A stretch of DNA of 64,000 nt from Phreatobacter sp. (lineage in GTDB: Bacteria > Pseudomonadota > Alphaproteobacteria > Rhizobiales > Phreatobacteraceae): NCBI RefSeq assembly GCF_027532945.1, contig NZ_JAPZTZ010000004.1, forward strand, positions 1 through 64,000, written 5' to 3'. Both the position numbers and the translations under genes were made by a program. Under the pieces are notes generated by a model, which had not been told where the DNA came from, made no database searches, and saw only the letters and a list, made by a program, of their open reading frames with translations. Within the stretch, counting starts at the first letter, position 1. Every line of letters starts with the position of its first letter. Positions 60,739-64,000 of the stretch are shown piece by piece.

Positions 60739-61727
60739 GGGCTGTCGAGCCGCCGTTCGCCGCGCTCGTCGCGCGGCAGGGCCCAGCCGAGATAGGCAAG
60801 GCTCACCAGCGAGGCGAGGAAGACGACGCCGTGCTGGACGAGCGCCGCGGCGGTCGCCAGCGGCAGCGGCACGCCGAGATACTGGTAGCAGAGGATGACG
60901 GTCGCCTCGAAGACGCCGAGATGGCCCGGCGAGACTGGCGCCATGGTGGCAAGGTCGAGCGCCGCCACCACCAGCACCGCCGCCGGCAGCGAGGGCGGGA
61001 TGCCGACCGCGATCTGCACGGTCATCACCATCAGCACCTCCATGCCCGCCTTGGCGAAGGCGAGGACCACGATGGCAAGGCCAAGGCCAGGATGGCGCAT
61101 GGGTTCGAGATGGTCGATGAAATCGGCGAAGTGGCCGAGGGCCTGTGCGACACGCGGGCCGCGCTTTGCGGCGAAGACGCGGATCCAGCCGCCGCCGTGG
61201 GCGACCACCAACAGCGCCACGGTGAAGACGGCAACGACGCCGGCAAGGCCGAGCAGGCCGGAGCGGATCCAGTCGGGCACCGGAACAAGCAGCGCCGCAA
61301 GCGTCAGCGTGCCGACCTTGGCGATGCCGGTCACCAGCTGGTCGCCGGCATAGACCGAGGCCGCGGCAGAGGCCGGCAGCCGCCCGCGCACGATGAGGAA
61401 GCCGACCGCCGCGACGACACCGGTCATCGGCAACGACGTGTTCGCCGCCCCGCTCAGCGCGGTGACCTGCGCCATCCGGCCGAAACTCGGGCGTAGCGCC
61501 TTCGGGGCGAGCAACTGCCACTGCAGGATCCAGAACGGCCAGCCGGCAAGGCTCACAACGATGGCGAAGATCGCCCAGTGCCATTTGGCGGCGGCGAGGG
61601 CGGCCAGCACGTCCGTCCAGGGGAGCGCGTAGGCTGCAATCGCCGTGAGCACGGCCAGCACGCACCAGCCGAGGATCCACCACAGGCGGCGGGAGGGTTT
61701 GGCTGCCGCACTGTCCGGCGCGCTCAT
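60735..61727 (-). CDS. UPF0104 membrane protein (LPG synthase TM domain)
   Basis: A 330-aa polytopic protein with about eight helices and the family motif region LSGAANTSLPMTGVVAAVGFL and ATMAPVSPGHLGVFEATVI. The family comprises flippase-like or lysylphosphatidylglycerol-synthase membrane domains that occur with glycolipid pathways. The start at 61727 overlaps the deacetylase stop by ATGA. It may flip or hold the lipid intermediate (inference). Confidence 0.82.
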   Translation of the reverse strand: MSAPDSAAAKPSRRLWWILGWCVLAVLTAIAAYALPWTDVLAALAAAKWHWAIFAIVVSLAGWPFWILQWQLLAPKALRPSFGRMAQVTALSGAANTSLPMTGVVAAVGFLIVRGRLPASAAASVYAGDQLVTGIAKVGTLTLAALLVPVPDWIRSGLLGLAGVVAVFTVALLVVAHGGGWIRVFAAKRGPRVAQALGHFADFIDHLEPMRHPGLGLAIVVLAFAKAGMEVLMVMTVQIAVGIPPSLPAAVLVVAALDLATMAPVSPGHLGVFEATVILCYQYLGVPLPLATAAALVQHGVVFLASLVSLAYLGWALPRDERGERRLDSP

Positions 61728-62464
61728 GCCCGGTCCGGCCGCATCTGCGCGCCGAGGTCGCGCATGGTCGTGAAGGTCGCGCCGCGTCCCTTGAAGTAGC
61801 GGATGACCGAACCGAGCGCGTCCAGCGCCGGCTGCCCCGTGCGGAAGCGGCAATCGTAGCGCAGGTTCGACTGGCGGAAGTCGACGAACTCCCAGGGGTG
61901 GACGAAAAGCACGACGGGATCGGGCAGGCGGCCGAGGAAATATTCGCGCAGCAGTTTCGGGATGCGCAGGGCGCTCGACGTGATCGAGGCGGGGATGCGC
62001 ACGAGGCCCGGCGCATTCTCCTCGCCCGGCACGTCCTTCTTGTAGCGGGCCTGCGAGGAATCGAGGTGGAAGCCCTCGTCAGCAAGCAGGTCGAGATAAT
62101 GGCCGGGAAAGCGCAGATAGGGCGCGCGGAACGATGTGATCTCGCCGAAATCGCGCAGCCGCTGCGTCGAGTCCTGGATCTCCCAGCGCGCGCTGTCCTT
62201 CGACATCCAGTCGAAACGCTGGTGGGTGACGCCATGGCAGGCGAGCTCGTGGCCGGCATCGACGATAGCGGTGACGGAGCCGGGGTGCAGCCGAGCCGTC
62301 TCACCCGTGGTGAACCAGGTCACCGGCACCTGCTCGTCGCGGAAGAGGTCGATGAGGCGTGGTGCGCCCTCGGTGACGCCGCGCCACGTCCACAGGAAGG
62401 GCGGGCAGTCCGGCTCCATATCGACGGTGAGCGCGACGCGCAGAGGAGGTGTGGCAGCGGCCAT
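61724..62464 (-). CDS. Polysaccharide deacetylase family protein (CE4)
   Basis: A 246-aa NodB-like deacetylase. D15 in TVDMEPD, H77 and H81 in CHGVTH form the metal triad, and R113/P115 in SFRAPY complete the active site. It has no signal peptide, so it acts in the cytosol, probably on an N-acetylated sugar attached to a lipid or nucleotide. It is coupled by overlap to the UPF0104 gene and is near three glycosyltransferases, so removal of an acetyl group from a glucosamine head group is possible. Confidence 0.86.
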   Translation of the reverse strand: MAAATPPLRVALTVDMEPDCPPFLWTWRGVTEGAPRLIDLFRDEQVPVTWFTTGETARLHPGSVTAIVDAGHELACHGVTHQRFDWMSKDSARWEIQDSTQRLRDFGEITSFRAPYLRFPGHYLDLLADEGFHLDSSQARYKKDVPGEENAPGLVRIPASITSSALRIPKLLREYFLGRLPDPVVLFVHPWEFVDFRQSNLRYDCRFRTGQPALDALGSVIRYFKGRGATFTTMRDLGAQMRPDRA

Positions 62465-62524
62465 GGCCGCGCTCTTAGAGCATTTCGCCGGGAAGGGGGA
62501 GGGGAAAGGGAAGGGGGCCCTGCC

Positions 62525-63367
62525 TCACCACCATGCCTTGAACGCCGCGATGGCGTCGAGGTCATTGGTGCCCGAACTGTTGGGCCCGAAGGTCAGCGCC
62601 GCGAGATCGGAGGCCTCGGTCTCGATCGGCAGCCCCCGGCCGGGGATGACGAGGCGAGCGACGCCGCGGCGGGCGAGATGGCCGGAGAACCAGACATCGT
62701 CGACGAATCGCACGCCCGGCGGATAGCCGGTGAAGTCGTGGACGGCTGCATCGAGCGCCCCGGGCGGCACCAGATATCCCCAGGTGCCCAGCAGGATGTC
62801 GACCGGCTCCGGCGCCTTCAGCGCCGTGGCGAAGATATGCGGGAAGCTCTTGGGATGAGCGTCCGGCACGATGCGCCAGCCGCGCCAGCCGATGGCGGCC
62901 TGCGGCAGGCGGCGATGCCAGTCGAGCATCTGGGCGATGAAGTCCCGGGGGTAGATGACGTCGTCATCCACCACCAGGATGGCGGCCTGCGGTTCCGCCA
63001 GCAGCGCCGGCAGCAGCTTCGTCGCCGGCCCTTCGTCGGTCGCGGCGATGACGTCGACGCCCGCCACGGGTGGGTGGAGCTGCGGATAGGGCTGGCCCGA
63101 GCGCCGCGACACCTCCGGCCGCGCGAGCACGATCCGGTCGGCGGGCACGGTCTGGTCGAGGAGGCTGTGGAGCACCGGGGTGAGCCGGTCCATGCGCTCC
63201 GGCACGGTGGTCAGCGTCACCACCAGCCGTTCCGGACGGGCGACCGCCGGGCCCGGACGGGGGGCCTCGCCGCGCAGCAATTTGCGTGCGCGGGCATGAT
63301 CCTGATAGAGCCTTGCCGGCGTCATGCGCCGAAAGCGCATGAGCGCGTTGCGGATCATCATGGCCAT
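62525..63367 (-). CDS. GT-A glycosyltransferase-like protein
   Basis: A 280-aa protein of GT-A type. VVTLTTVPERMDRLTPVLHSLLDQTVPADRIVLA is the nucleotide-sugar-binding start and VVDDDVIYP the DXD motif; WGYLVPPGALDAAVHDF and FVDDVWFSGHLARRG are typical of this type. The closest family is not certain. It lies 60 bp upstream of the deacetylase on the same strand and divergent from the CDP-alcohol phosphatidyltransferase gene. The sugar is unknown. Confidence 0.75.
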   Translation of the reverse strand: MAMMIRNALMRFRRMTPARLYQDHARARKLLRGEAPRPGPAVARPERLVVTLTTVPERMDRLTPVLHSLLDQTVPADRIVLARPEVSRRSGQPYPQLHPPVAGVDVIAATDEGPATKLLPALLAEPQAAILVVDDDVIYPRDFIAQMLDWHRRLPQAAIGWRGWRIVPDAHPKSFPHIFATALKAPEPVDILLGTWGYLVPPGALDAAVHDFTGYPPGVRFVDDVWFSGHLARRGVARLVIPGRGLPIETEASDLAALTFGPNSSGTNDLDAIAAFKAWW

Positions 63368-63471
63368 CGGTCAGATCGTCCGGCAGGGTGGCAGCATCTT
63401 GACCTTGGCTCGCTTTGGGTCTTGAGGACGCGCTCATTAGCACCGCTGGCTGCAAACGGGGAGCCGGGTCA

Positions 63472-64000
63472 ATGTCGGAGAGCTGGGTCTCGCGCGTTCT
63501 TGCGAGCCTCGAGAAGGGCGCCTCCCTGCAGGACGTGGCGCGCAGCGCGGCTTTTGCCGGCGCCCTCGGTCGTGTCGCAGCCATTCTCGCGCGCACCGGC
63601 GTGACGCCGAACACGCTGACCCTGTTATCGCTGACGCCGGCCCTCGCCTCCGCCGTCTTCGCCGCCTATGGCGCGCTGGCCTGGTCCGCCGTCTTCCTGC
63701 TGCTCTCCGGCCTGTTCGACATGCTCGACGGGCCGCTCGCCCGCTCCACCGGCACGGTCAGCCGTTACGGCGCCCTGCTCGATTCAACGGTCGATCGCGT
63801 GACCGACGCCCTGCCGCTGCTCGGTCTCACCGTCTTCTTCTCGACCTCCGGCTGGATGGCGGTCGTGCCCGCGTTCACCCTGCTCGCGGCCTATACGGTC
63901 TCCTATGTCCGCGCCCGCTGCGAGGGCCTGAAGGTGCAGCTGCCGCCGCTGTGGATGCGCCGCGGCGACCGCATGGTGCTCATTGCCCTCGCTCTGCTGC
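63472..64000 (+). CDS. CDP-alcohol phosphatidyltransferase (PIP-synthase type), 3' end beyond the window
   Basis: The first 176 codons of a membrane protein. The complete catalytic signature is present: D83-x2-D86-G87-x2-A90-R91-x8-G100-x3-D104-x3-D108. Further on, SYVRARCEGL and MRRGDRMVL match the region that distinguishes phosphatidylinositol-phosphate and archaetidylinositol-phosphate synthases from PgsA. It would join inositol phosphate from Ino1 to a CDP-lipid. The start is an ATG at 63472; an adjacent 104-bp gap separates it from the glycosyltransferase gene. Confidence 0.85.
   Translation, partial: MSESWVSRVLASLEKGASLQDVARSAAFAGALGRVAAILARTGVTPNTLTLLSLTPALASAVFAAYGALAWSAVFLLLSGLFDMLDGPLARSTGTVSRYGALLDSTVDRVTDALPLLGLTVFFSTSGWMAVVPAFTLLAAYTVSYVRARCEGLKVQLPPLWMRRGDRMVLIALALL

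Overview
The window is a GC-rich bacterial chromosome segment with tightly packed genes, many ATGA/GTGA stop-start overlaps and many solute-binding-protein transporters. The intracellular PHA depolymerase, MsrQ, TRAP systems, dispersed GC-rich hairpin repeats and a serine palmitoyltransferase of the Sphingomonas type point to an alphaproteobacterium, most likely of the order Hyphomicrobiales. This placement is an inference from gene families. I saw no rRNA or tRNA gene, CRISPR array, prophage or intact insertion sequence.

Layout. 1-9.5 kb: a Gfo/Idh/MocA oxidoreductase, a DUF3830 protein and an Asp/Glu racemase-like protein. A TetR regulator with a 30-bp operator precedes an acyl-CoA dehydrogenase and an SDR, facing a TRAP transporter-SDR operon. 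9.7-13.7 kb: a four-gene cassette of acyltransferase-like protein, acyl carrier protein, AMP-forming ligase and PLP decarboxylase. 13.7-20.1 kb: housekeeping and storage genes (RraA-like, PHA depolymerase, GST, DUF188, DEAD-box helicase) and a MarR regulator. 20.2-29.9 kb: a MarR-adjacent catabolic block with a ThDP enzyme, a Bug-type binding protein, a Liv-type ABC transporter whose last ATPase is fused in frame to an aldehyde dehydrogenase, and a SnoaL-like protein. 30-32 kb: msrQ, msrB and a small membrane protein. 32-36.5 kb: a sugar-type ABC transporter. 37-43.8 kb: a LysR regulator facing an oxidoreductase-TRAP-SDR operon.

43.9-64 kb is the most interesting part. It combines an SDR, serine palmitoyltransferase, an ACP/ketosynthase/two-hotdog operon, a GNAT protein coupled to a PgpA-like phosphatase, LptF/LptG-like permeases, an LptB-like ATPase, inositol-3-phosphate synthase, an extended-SDR (CerR-like) reductase, three glycosyltransferases (one of the DXD/GT32 type that includes yeast MIPC synthase), a polysaccharide deacetylase, a UPF0104 membrane protein and, running off the window end, a CDP-alcohol phosphatidyltransferase with PIP-synthase features. 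Read together, these could make, decorate and export an inositol-containing sphingolipid. The individual families are well supported; the joint pathway is my inference. An RTX serralysin-type protease and the low-GC GT32 gene look like later insertions.

Regulatory structure visible in the DNA includes the TetR palindrome (2493-2522), a MarR palindrome inside a promoter spacer (20163-20176), a cluster of TTTTGCGA octamers (9402-9469), an inverted repeat beside the LysR gene (38391-38416), and a perfect hairpin directly after all five transporter binding-protein genes.
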